In this document: positions 1 through 6,194 of the stretch, piece by piece
Position numbering within the stretch: position 1 is the first letter of the stretch
How the letters are laid out: every line of letters begins with the position of its first letter
DNA from: an uncultured Bacillota bacterium
GTDB lineage: Bacteria; Bacillota_I; Bacilli_A; RF39; UBA660
Length of the DNA: 8,087 nt
Direction of reading: 5' to 3'
Assembly (NCBI GenBank): GCA_947176475.1
Contig: CAMWQX010000037.1
Location: 1 to 8,087, forward strand
Position numbers and translations under genes: made by a program
Notes under the pieces: generated by a model
Databases searched by the model: none
What the model saw: the letters and a program-made list of their open reading frames with translations, nothing else
What the model was told of the DNA's origin: nothing

Positions 1-1
1 A

Positions 2-949
2 TTATTAAGTGCTTACGTCTGGGATTATTTATTAAATGATAACTTCATCATCGAAGCTTTAACTAGCAGTAAACATTTTCTAAACAAAGTAAGTTCTATG
101 ACAGACGCCCAAATAGAAAGATATATTGACTTATGTACCAAAGCCCAATTAGGAGTACTACTTGGTAATAAAATATTATTAAGAAAATATAGTACAGATG
201 ATCATCTACGCATATGTGAACTTCACATTGCTTATCATGAAAATCCTACATTAGCTTCTGCTATTGAACTTGCTGCTAAACATAAAGCAAGATTTCTCTA
301 TATTAAAAAGATTGCTGAAATTGTTTGCAATCCCGAAAAGCAAGATAAATACGCCAATGATCTTCTCCTTAAAGAGGAATTCTATACGATAAAATCGGAT
401 TTTGAAAGATTAATTATTTTAGAACACATTATTAAAAGTGATAATGAATACGAAAAATCACTATATAAATATTTAGCATCTAACGAATCATTTACCACAA
501 GTAATGATATATATTATCTTATCGATCTAGTAGAAAAATTACTAAAACTAGATAACGAACAATTAAGTACACAATTAATAGTTGAAATAAATGATACACC
601 TAGTATTACCCAAATATATTCACCGGGTGACTTATGTGTTATTATGAATCGCATTAATGCCATCCCAAGACTTAAGGATTTCTTCTTTAATCCCTTTATT
701 CTAGCTAATTTCCAAGCTAGGGATATTGAAACCATTTATAACATTGCTTTATCTGAAAATTCTGAATCAATTGAACCATTAATTGTTAAACTACAACAAT
801 ATAAAGCGGCTAACCTAGACATTATCGAAACATTGAAGCAAAGAATGTCTATTAATCACACTATGAGAGATCTTCACATGGAAAATAATGAAAATCCAAG
901 CAATCCACCAGCATCTCTTTCATATAAACCATCATCCTCCGAACAGTAG
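2..949 (+). CDS. Helical-repeat protein of unknown function, 5'-truncated by the window edge
   Basis: The frame is open from base 2 without a stop, and the first ATG (98) has no convincing Shine-Dalgarno sequence. This is therefore best read as the last 315 codons of a longer gene, not a complete 283-residue protein. I do not recognise a named family. The product has no signal peptide or membrane segment in view and looks all-helical, built from degenerate units of about 30-40 residues with a motif like N-x-h-I/L, then Asp/Glu-rich, then a hydrophobic helix. Counting from the ATG at 98, examples are residues 24-42 and 198-216. The C-terminus ends in a disordered Asn/Pro/Ser-rich tail (about 262-283). 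Residues 2-42 align without gaps to residues 89-129 of the next gene, with 12 identities in 41 including Y-x-x-L-C-x-K, L-L-x-N and D-H. The two are probably tandem paralogues, which suggests a scaffold or binding role, but that is inference. Confidence 0.75.
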   Translation, partial: LLSAYVWDYLLNDNFIIEALTSSKHFLNKVSSMTDAQIERYIDLCTKAQLGVLLGNKILLRKYSTDDHLRICELHIAYHENPTLASAIELAAKHKARFLYIKKIAEIVCNPEKQDKYANDLLLKEEFYTIKSDFERLIILEHIIKSDNEYEKSLYKYLASNESFTTSNDIYYLIDLVEKLLKLDNEQLSTQLIVEINDTPSITQIYSPGDLCVIMNRINAIPRLKDFFFNPFILANFQARDIETIYNIALSENSESIEPLIVKLQQYKAANLDIIETLKQRMSINHTMRDLHMENNENPSNPPASLSYKPSSSEQ

Positions 950-967
950 ATTGATATTTAAGCCTAA

Positions 968-996
968 TTGCAATTTAAGAATCAATCTATTATAAT
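968..996 (+). promoter_or_regulatory. Sigma-A-type promoter for the second helical-repeat gene
   Basis: TTGCAA (968-973), a 17-base spacer and a perfect TATAAT (991-996). Transcription should start near 1003, leaving a leader of about 35 bases before the ATG at 1038. The upstream gene ends at 949 with no clear terminator, so read-through from it is also possible. Confidence 0.75.
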
Positions 997-1037
997 ACAA
1001 GGTGAAGTACATATAATATAATAAAAAGGAGACAACT

Positions 1038-2189
1038 ATGTTAACATTAGAAAAAATAAAAGAAATTAGAAGATTTACTAATGATATTGAAGTATTAAAA
1101 ACGGCTATAGGACTTAACAATAGTGATGTTCAATATATCACGAGAATTTATGATATGTTAAACAATCTTGAAACGAAAGTTCCTGAAGAATATGCGGATA
1201 TTGTCGTAAAAAATTATATTACTCAAAGACTAATAGGAAATAAGATTGGTATTGAAAAATTAGTAGAATCTATTGAATTTAAGCACAAACTTCCAAGTCT
1301 AACTAAAGAAGAACTACTAAAATATATGGAGTTATGTGATAAAGATGATGCCAAAGATTTACTTACTAATTTGACAATTATCAAAAACTACAATGCTCAA
1401 GATCATTTTGAACTTATTGAAATGGGTAAAAAAATAAGAACTAAGCAAACAGAAATAAAAGACATTTTCTTTGCAGGAATCGAAAATAAATGTTCAGTTT
1501 CGACAATTAGAATTATTATTAAAACCATTGATACCCATCTAACTGATGTCAACAGAGGAGAAATTGCAAGATTACTCACATCTAGTAAATTCTATGAATT
1601 ATATTCAGACGTCGATATGGTAGATATTATATCTGCTGTTCTTTTACTAAAAGAAGGCAAAGATATCAAAGCATTCGTCAATGTCATGCTTTCAGGGTCT
1701 TGGAAAAATGCCAAATATAGCATTACTATCAATCAAATATCTGAACTTGTTAAATTGACAAATGAAATAAATCAACACTTACTTGAAAGAGAAGCCACAT
1801 ATGAATTAGAATACGAAGATATAGTTGAAGTCCTTGAAATAACGGAAGAATCTTCGCATTTAGTTGCTTTATTTACTAACGATTTCATTAAAGAACATTT
1901 AACACATGAAGAAATCATATCATTAATCCAAGAATTTGATTTAAAAAACACGGAAAGTTTTGACAGTTATACAACAGCATTAAGCATAATCATTCAAGTT
2001 GGTATCAAAGAAAGTCTATATGAAGATTTAAGAAATAGCTTAACTAAAGAAATCTATGAAACAACTGTTGGAGAATACTTAGCAACATGTAATTCTATAA
2101 GTGAATTTATATCCGCTTTAGAAAGAGATTATAAAGATACTGACCCTGTAGATACATCAGCTGAACTAAACTTGAAAATATATAAATAA
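1038..2189 (+). CDS. Helical-repeat protein of unknown function, paralogue of the upstream gene
   Basis: A complete 383-residue protein. The ATG start is supported by AAAAAGGAGA just upstream (about 1024-1031) and by its own promoter. I do not recognise the family. It appears cytosolic, with no signal peptide or transmembrane stretch, and almost entirely alpha-helical. Amphipathic helices of the form (D/E)-(D/E)-h-x-x-L-I recur near residues 91, 122, 155, 192, 232, 260 and 291, which is a degenerate spacing of about 28-40 residues and resembles an alpha-solenoid. The clearest unit is N-D-F-I followed by T-H-E-E-I-I (about 281-294). It matches N-P-F-I followed by A-R-D-I in the upstream protein. 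The two genes lie 88 bases apart, with a promoter between them. A solenoid without an enzymatic motif suggests protein-protein binding, but no partner can be named. The last codons overlap the promoter of the rsgA leader. Confidence 0.8.
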   Translation: MLTLEKIKEIRRFTNDIEVLKTAIGLNNSDVQYITRIYDMLNNLETKVPEEYADIVVKNYITQRLIGNKIGIEKLVESIEFKHKLPSLTKEELLKYMELCDKDDAKDLLTNLTIIKNYNAQDHFELIEMGKKIRTKQTEIKDIFFAGIENKCSVSTIRIIIKTIDTHLTDVNRGEIARLLTSSKFYELYSDVDMVDIISAVLLLKEGKDIKAFVNVMLSGSWKNAKYSITINQISELVKLTNEINQHLLEREATYELEYEDIVEVLEITEESSHLVALFTNDFIKEHLTHEEIISLIQEFDLKNTESFDSYTTALSIIIQVGIKESLYEDLRNSLTKEIYETTVGEYLATCNSISEFISALERDYKDTDPVDTSAELNLKIYK

Positions 2190-2200
2190 TATGCTATTAT
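2172..2200 (+). promoter_or_regulatory. Extended -10 promoter for the rsgA leader
   Basis: TTGAAA (2172-2177), a 17-base spacer and TATTAT (2195-2200) preceded by TGC, which makes an extended -10. The -35 lies inside the last codons of the upstream gene. The predicted start is near 2207. I see no promoter between the downstream terminator and rsgA, so this is the best candidate for driving rsgA. Confidence 0.65.
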
Positions 2201-2225
2201 TACTTACAGAAAAGGAAGTGATATT

Positions 2226-2279
2226 ATGAAGAATTTAGAATTAAAAAAAAGCCTTATAGTATCACTCCAAATTAACTAA
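2226..2279 (+). CDS. Possible 17-residue leader peptide upstream of rsgA
   Basis: ATG at 2226 to TAA at 2277-2279, preceded by AAAGGA (2211-2216) nine bases before the ATG, which is a usable ribosome binding site. The predicted peptide is MKNLELKKSLIVSLQIN, with four Leu and four Lys. Its codons lie under the long leader hairpin, so translation would interact with the attenuator pairing. A stalled ribosome early in this frame could free GCCTTAT for antitermination, while one reaching the stop would cover it. It is too short to judge by coding statistics, and the fit to a hairpin stem could mean that the RNA, not the peptide, is what is selected. Confidence 0.35.
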   Translation: MKNLELKKSLIVSLQIN

Positions 2280-2290
2280 TATAAATATTT

Positions 2291-2324
2291 GGGAACATGC
2301 ATAAGGCAGGTTCCTTCTTTTTTT
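2291..2324 (+). terminator. Rho-independent terminator upstream of rsgA
   Basis: GGGAAC (2291-2296) pairs with GTTCCT (2310-2315), continued inside by TGC/GCA (2298-2300 with 2306-2308) around an A-G mismatch and an ATAAG loop. T7 follows at 2318-2324, and a second T7 lies at 2329-2335. It ends transcripts from the upstream gene and is also the likely switch point of the rsgA leader. Confidence 0.75.
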
Positions 2325-2354
2325 GCAATTTTTTTAAAGGAATCACAAAGAAAG

Positions 2355-3257
2355 GTGATTAGAATAAATAATAATATTGGAATTATAATTGAAACAAACT
2401 ATAACTATGCTTATGTCTATTTAAATGATGAAATAATCGAAGTAACATTATCTAAAAATATTAAAGGAATTATGAATAGAACTGTATTTACAGGAGATCA
2501 TGTATTAATTAAAAATAAGAAAGTTATAGAAATATTAGGAAGAAAAAATATCTTATCTCGTAATAAAATCGATAATACTAAAAACAATCCTAAACTTAAC
2601 GATACGATAATTGCTACTAATATTGATCTTGCTCTTATTGTGGCATCTCCCAATATGCCGAAACTTCATCCGCGCTTTATTGATCGTTATATCCTTATTC
2701 TCAACAAATCAAATATCAACTATAAAATCGTTATCAATAAAGCTGATTTATTAGATGAAGAAAGTAAACAAATTATCGAAGAATTTCAAAATAGGGGAGT
2801 AGAAGTCATCATCACAAGTACATATTCTAACGAAGGAATAGAAAAACTAAAGAAAATCATCAAAGATAAACAAGTAATTTTGGTTGGACAAAGTGGGGTT
2901 GGTAAATCCAGTCTTGCTAGTACTTTAACGGAAAATAAAAATATCATATCTAGTCATGTTGGGGATAAAACCGAAAGGGGAAGACATACCACGACTAAAT
3001 CATCGCTTTATAAACTTGATGATTCTTCCTTCATCATTGATTCTCCAGGGATAAGAGCTGTATCCATTAAACACTTAAATATCTCGGATATAAAAGACTA
3101 CTTTAAAGAGTTTGATGAATTTACCTGTAAATATAAAGATTGTTCTCACATCAACGAACCAATAAATGATTGTGGTATCAAAAAAGCTCTTAAAACTGGC
3201 AAAATAAGTAAATATCGTTATGAATCTTATATAAAATTAATTTCCGAAATAAAATAA
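2355..3257 (+). CDS. rsgA: Ribosome small subunit-dependent GTPase RsgA (YjeQ/YloQ)
   Basis: RsgA is a circularly permuted GTPase that checks late maturation of the 30S ribosomal subunit in the cytosol. From a GTG at 2355 the protein is 300 residues, close to the usual size of about 300. An N-terminal OB-fold (about 1-65) precedes the permuted G-domain: G4 NKAD (128-131), G1 GQSGVGKSS (178-186), G2 GRHTTT (209-214) and G3 DSPG (229-232). The C-terminal zinc site is complete (C258, C263, H265, C273). The start is the weak point. The frame continues upstream to a TTG at 2289, but that would translate the terminator and its U-tract. The GTG has AAAGGA 13 bases upstream, which is long, plus nearer AAAG repeats. 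AAAGGTG at 2351-2357 would better suit an unusual start at ATA 2364 or slightly later. Expression is probably controlled by the attenuator-like leader. The next gene starts 27 bases downstream. Confidence 0.93.
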   Translation: MIRINNNIGIIIETNYNYAYVYLNDEIIEVTLSKNIKGIMNRTVFTGDHVLIKNKKVIEILGRKNILSRNKIDNTKNNPKLNDTIIATNIDLALIVASPNMPKLHPRFIDRYILILNKSNINYKIVINKADLLDEESKQIIEEFQNRGVEVIITSTYSNEGIEKLKKIIKDKQVILVGQSGVGKSSLASTLTENKNIISSHVGDKTERGRHTTTKSSLYKLDDSSFIIDSPGIRAVSIKHLNISDIKDYFKEFDEFTCKYKDCSHINEPINDCGIKKALKTGKISKYRYESYIKLISEIK

Positions 3258-3259
3258 TA

Positions 3260-3268
3260 TGATACAAT
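3260..3268 (+). promoter_or_regulatory. Possible extended -10 promoter before the tcdA-like gene
   Basis: TG-A-TACAAT directly after the rsgA stop. No recognisable -35 lies 17 bases upstream. The predicted start (about 3275) would fall at the Shine-Dalgarno, giving almost no leader. The same TGATAYAATTA string occurs before rarA and xerD, which supports it. Read-through from rsgA is equally likely. Confidence 0.35.
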
Positions 3269-3284
3269 TAAGTAGGTGATAAAC

Positions 3285-3956
3285 ATGTTTGATAGATTAA
3301 TTAGTCTTATTGGCAATGATAACTTTAACATTATTCAAAATAAAAAGATCTTACTTATTGGAGTAGGTGGAGTTGGTTCTTATGCCTTAGAAGCCCTTGT
3401 TCGCAATGGTTTCATGCATATTACCGTCATTGACTATGATAAAATTGATATTAGCAACTTAAATCGTCAAATTATAACTAACTCAAATAATATTGGTCAT
3501 TCTAAGACCATAGAAGCCATTTTAAGAGCTAAATCTATTAATCCTCATATCGAAATAGACGGAATAGAAAAAAAGCTCTCTAAAGACGATTTAGAAAGCA
3601 TTTTAAAACTAGAGTATGATTATATCATTGATGCCTGCGATGATATCTCTGTAAAATTTGCTCTTATGGAAGCATCTCTCCATTATAACTATAAATTAAT
3701 AAGTTCAATGGGAACAGCAAAAAAACTTGATCCCACTAAGTTATCTATTACAACTCTTGACAAGACTAATAATGATCCCCTAGCAAGAATCTTAAGAAAA
3801 AAGGTAAAAGATGCTGGCATTAATAAAAAGCTAATGGTAGTATCAAGTGATGAAGTCCCAAAAGACATTGATACCTTAGGAACTGCTAATCTCGTACCAA
3901 GCGTTGCTGGACTTCTATGTGTTTCATATATATTTAATGACATAATAAAAAAATAA
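3285..3956 (+). CDS. tcdA: tRNA threonylcarbamoyladenosine dehydratase, TcdA/CsdL family (ThiF/E1-like)
   Basis: TcdA uses ATP to cyclise t6A at position 37 of ANN-decoding tRNAs to ct6A. The protein is 223 residues from the ATG at 3285, chosen because AGGTG lies six bases upstream; the in-frame GTG at 3276 overlaps that site. An adenylate-binding Rossmann motif G-x-G-G-V-G-S (26-32) is followed by D-Y-D-x-x-D-I-S-N-L-N-R-Q (50-62), the E1-family signature. D-A-C-D-D comes later, then S-S-M-G with K-L-D-P-T, and S-S-D-E-V-P in the C-terminal part, as in TcdA and not MoeB or ThiF. It lacks the C-x-x-C zinc pairs of MoeB/ThiF. It is somewhat shorter than typical TcdA (about 250-270), mostly from a trimmed C-terminal half. 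It follows rsgA by 27 bases, so the two translation-related genes are probably co-transcribed. The family assignment is firm; exact tRNA activity is inferred. Confidence 0.88.
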   Translation: MFDRLISLIGNDNFNIIQNKKILLIGVGGVGSYALEALVRNGFMHITVIDYDKIDISNLNRQIITNSNNIGHSKTIEAILRAKSINPHIEIDGIEKKLSKDDLESILKLEYDYIIDACDDISVKFALMEASLHYNYKLISSMGTAKKLDPTKLSITTLDKTNNDPLARILRKKVKDAGINKKLMVVSSDEVPKDIDTLGTANLVPSVAGLLCVSYIFNDIIKK

Positions 3957-3977
3957 CAGTATCTATTACTGTTATTT
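3951..3977. terminator. Bidirectional terminator between tcdA-like gene and gpsA
   Basis: An 11-base-pair stem (3951-3961 with 3967-3977, core AATAACAGTA/TACTGTTATT) with loop TCTAT. On the plus strand TCTTTT follows. On the minus strand the A-run at 3947-3953 becomes a T-run. The stop codons of both convergent genes (3954-3956 and 3972-3974) sit inside the stem. Confidence 0.85.
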
Positions 3978-4949
3978 CTTTTGCATTAAAAATTGAGCAA
4001 GTTTCTTAGGATCACTGTCTTTCATGACAATGCTATAGATTAAATCTATTACAGGCATCTTTATTTTCTTTCGACGTAGTAGGGTATAGATACTTTTTAA
4101 AGTATAATATCCTTCAACTGTTGTATTTTCTAAATACTCATTAGCTTCCTTAAATTTTCCTTGTCCTAAGATAACTCCATAGGAATAATTTCGCGATTTT
4201 GTACTAGTAGCAGTTAAAAGTAAATCACCAACACCAGCAAAGGATAAAATCGTCTTTTTATTGCCTCCCAAACCTTTAATTAAGCCTTTAATATCATGTA
4301 GGGATTCGGTAATCAAAAAACTTCTTGTCGACTCTGAGTATCCTAAACCATCTAAGATACCTGCTGCTACAGCAATGACATTCTTAATGGATCCGCATAA
4401 TTCAACGCCAACTAAATCACTAGTATCGCGAAGCTTAATATTCGTATTTTTAAAAGCCTTTAAAGCTACATTTAAAGTATCCTTAGAGCGAATACCTATA
4501 GATAGACCAATTGGTTCTAAATTAGCTATATCAATAGCAAAAGAAGGACCTGATATAACGGCTAATTTACGCGTATTGATAAAATTCAAGAATACTTCAT
4601 GAACAAAGCGACAAGACTCTTGTTCAATTCCCTTAGAACCAATGATAAAGTGCATTTTCTTATCTATATAAGGCATCATGTCTTTACAAACACTTCCAAC
4701 AAACTTAGCCGCGCACATGACAAATACTAAATCCGCATTCTTTAATACTTCTTCATAAGATGTACTAAACTTTATTTCGCTAGGTATTTTTATCCCACCT
4801 AATGGTTCAAACTTTTTACGGCTACTTTCTAATTTTTTTAAAGATTCTTCCGATTCACTCCACATTATAATCTTATTTTTCTTATTTTGGGATAGGGCAT
4901 AAGCCATTGCTATACCATATACTCCTGTTCCAATAATCGCAATATTCAT
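3972..4949 (-). CDS. gpsA: Glycerol-3-phosphate dehydrogenase [NAD(P)+]
   Basis: GpsA reduces dihydroxyacetone phosphate to sn-glycerol 3-phosphate, the backbone for phospholipids, in the cytosol. The 325-residue length fits the family. An N-terminal Rossmann motif G-T-G-V-Y-G (7-12) binds NAD(P). S-K-G-I (105-108) and S-G-P-S-F-A (133-138) are conserved. C-G-S-I-K-N (185-190) carries the catalytic lysine K189. G-V-G-D-L (239-243) and T-S-T-K-S-R-N (248-254) line the substrate site, and V-E-G is at 278-280. The segment around 203-220 departs from the usual N-T-(R/K)-A-A-L-I-T-R-G form: here it has S-T-R-S-F-L-I-T-E-S. The overall pattern remains functional in appearance. The ATG shares one base with the rarA stop (TAATG on the minus strand), with AAGGAGAT inside the end of rarA, so translation is probably coupled. 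It ends in the shared bidirectional terminator. Confidence 0.93.
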   Translation of the reverse strand: MNIAIIGTGVYGIAMAYALSQNKKNKIIMWSESEESLKKLESSRKKFEPLGGIKIPSEIKFSTSYEEVLKNADLVFVMCAAKFVGSVCKDMMPYIDKKMHFIIGSKGIEQESCRFVHEVFLNFINTRKLAVISGPSFAIDIANLEPIGLSIGIRSKDTLNVALKAFKNTNIKLRDTSDLVGVELCGSIKNVIAVAAGILDGLGYSESTRSFLITESLHDIKGLIKGLGGNKKTILSFAGVGDLLLTATSTKSRNYSYGVILGQGKFKEANEYLENTTVEGYYTLKSIYTLLRRKKIKMPVIDLIYSIVMKDSDPKKLAQFLMQKK

Positions 4950-6145
4950 TATTTTTTCATCTCCTTATTTCCATTCACTAAACTTACTTCATATTTATTA
5001 TTTAAGCAAGGTTTATAATACTGCTTATTTTTAACTTTATCTGGTAAATACTGTTGTCTCACCCAATGATTAGGATAGTCATGAGGATATTTATAATCCT
5101 TTGAATTCGTTTTTATCCACGGTGGAACATCTCCAGTTGAACCCGATTCAATATCCTCAATAACGGCATTAATCGCCATCTCTGCTGAATTCGATTTCGG
5201 TGATAAAGCCATCTCTAAGACAATTGCTGAAAGAGGAATTCTTGCCTCCGGTAAACCAACTCTTTCAGACGCTTCAATCGCTGCCGATAACTTAGGTCCA
5301 ATACTTGGATTAGCAAGCCCAATATCTTCATAGGCAATAACACTAAGTCTACGATATATGATATCCAAATCCCCAATAACTAAAAGTCTTCCTAAATAAT
5401 AGACCGAAGCATCTGGATCTGATCCTCTTATACTTTTCTGTAAGGCGCTTATTAAATCATAATGACCAGATTCATTCTTATCTCCAACAATCACCGGTCT
5501 CGCATTTATTTTCTTAACTAATTCTTCCGTTATATGTTTATCTTTAGAAGAGTAGTAAGATACTTCAAGTAAATTAATCGCACTTCTAAAATCTCCCGAT
5601 GATAAAGAAGCAATTAACTCTAAAGCATCATCATCCATCTTTATCTTTGGTAACTTCTTACTAGCTTTTTTTAGCCCTTCTAAAACATCTTCAAAGTCTA
5701 AATTATGCAATTCAAATATTTGGCATCGACTTCTAATAGCTGGATTTATTTTAAAATAGGGATTAGATGTCGTTAAACCAATTAAGATAATCGTTCCATT
5801 TTCGATATAGGGTAACAAGATATCCTGTTTATCCTTATTCATACGATGTATTTCATCGACAATTAAAACCATATCGCCATACATCTTTGCTTCTTCAATT
5901 GCTATATCAAAATCACTCTTATTATTAACAACGGCATTAAGTAATCGATACTTACATCCTAGTTCATTAACTATGGCAAAAGCAATACTCGTTTTACCAA
6001 TACCAGGATTGCCATATAAAATCATACTAAATATTTTTTTATTTTTTACCAAGTTATATAAGACTTTATCTTCCCCAACTAAATGCTTTTGTCCCACGAC
6101 ATCACTTAACTTAGTCGGTCTTAAACTATCTGCTAAAACTTCCAT
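4949..6145 (-). CDS. rarA: Replication-associated recombination protein A (RarA/MgsA), AAA+ ATPase
   Basis: RarA is a clamp-loader-like AAA+ ATPase that acts at stalled replication forks and ssDNA ends. The protein has 398 residues, slightly short of the usual 420-450. The N-terminal L-R-P-x-x-L-x-D-V-V-G-Q segment (8-19) is followed by Walker A G-N-P-G-I-G-K-T-S (45-53), slightly varied from the common G-P-P-G-T-G-K-T. Walker B L-I-V-D-E-I-H-R (94-101), sensor 1 T-T-S-N-P (125-129) and the arginine-finger box R-S-R-C (138-141) follow. The C-terminal half carries the RarA tetramerisation and clamp-loader-like regions: R-G-S-D-P-D-A-S-V-Y-Y-L-G-R-L, Y-E-D-I-G-L-A-N-P, then P-x-x-Y-P-N-H-W-V. 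The start at 6145 has GGTGAT six bases upstream and an extended -10 promoter close by. It forms a two-gene operon with gpsA, overlapping it by one base. Confidence 0.93.
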   Translation of the reverse strand: MEVLADSLRPTKLSDVVGQKHLVGEDKVLYNLVKNKKIFSMILYGNPGIGKTSIAFAIVNELGCKYRLLNAVVNNKSDFDIAIEEAKMYGDMVLIVDEIHRMNKDKQDILLPYIENGTIILIGLTTSNPYFKINPAIRSRCQIFELHNLDFEDVLEGLKKASKKLPKIKMDDDALELIASLSSGDFRSAINLLEVSYYSSKDKHITEELVKKINARPVIVGDKNESGHYDLISALQKSIRGSDPDASVYYLGRLLVIGDLDIIYRRLSVIAYEDIGLANPSIGPKLSAAIEASERVGLPEARIPLSAIVLEMALSPKSNSAEMAINAVIEDIESGSTGDVPPWIKTNSKDYKYPHDYPNHWVRQQYLPDKVKNKQYYKPCLNNKYEVSLVNGNKEMKK

Positions 6146-6160
6146 AGCATCACCACAATA

Positions 6161-6169
6161 ATTATATCA
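6161..6169 (-). promoter_or_regulatory. Extended -10 promoter of rarA-gpsA
   Basis: On the minus strand TG-A-TATAAT reads from 6169 to 6161, only 15 bases before the rarA ATG. The predicted transcript start is close to the Shine-Dalgarno, so the leader is very short. The expected -35 place (6184-6189, TTAAAG) is poor and lies in the end of the upstream gene. Confidence 0.6.
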
Positions 6170-6179
6170 TAAAAGTTCC

Positions 6180-6194
6180 ATTACTTTAAGTAAT
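6180..6194. repeat. Short inverted repeat over the rarA -35 region
   Basis: ATTACTT-T-AAGTAAT: two perfect 7-base arms around a single central base. It covers the stop codon of the kinase-fold gene and the -35 region of the rarA promoter, where an operator could sit. There is no match to the Firmicutes LexA box. In DNA this AT-rich it may be chance. Confidence 0.3.

Larger units (their letters stand above)
2207..2335 (+). promoter_or_regulatory. Structured 5' leader of rsgA, candidate transcription attenuator
   Basis: About 120 bases between the predicted start and a terminator upstream of rsgA. A long hairpin pairs 2214-2231 with 2253-2268: about 16 base pairs with one bulged A and one bulged G, and a 21-base loop. 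It buries the GGA of a Shine-Dalgarno and the ATG at 2226. The 3' arm includes most of GCCTTAT (2251-2257), which is exactly complementary to ATAAGGC (2301-2307) in the loop and 3' arm of the terminator. The hairpin and terminator can therefore coexist, while the alternative pairing would break both. This is the standard architecture of anti-antiterminator, antiterminator and terminator. I see no match to a T-box consensus or to a riboswitch class I know. An independent small RNA ending at the terminator is the alternative. Confidence 0.5.

Noticed and set aside
98..949. A complete 283-residue gene starting at the ATG at 98
   Set aside because: The frame is open to the left edge and the ATG has no good ribosome binding site. 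The real start is probably outside the window.
950..986. Inverted repeat ATTGAT...ATCAAT as a terminator after the first gene
   Set aside because: The stem is weak and interrupted, has no GC and no following T-run, and overlaps the promoter of the next gene.
2207..2324. T-box or known riboswitch upstream of rsgA
   Set aside because: No T-box core (GGGTGG-type) and no riboswitch aptamer I can recognise. Left as an unclassified attenuator candidate.
2289..2354. N-terminal extension of RsgA from TTG 2289
   Set aside because: It would translate the terminator hairpin and U-tract, has no ribosome binding site, and makes the protein longer than the family norm without resembling an OB-fold.
3276..3284. 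GTG 3276 as start of the tcdA-like gene
   Set aside because: The GTG is part of the Shine-Dalgarno (AGGTG) that correctly serves the ATG at 3285.
4261..4602. 113-codon plus-strand open frame opposite gpsA
   Set aside because: It lies wholly antisense to a firmly identified gene and has no ribosome binding site or domain. It is a shadow frame.
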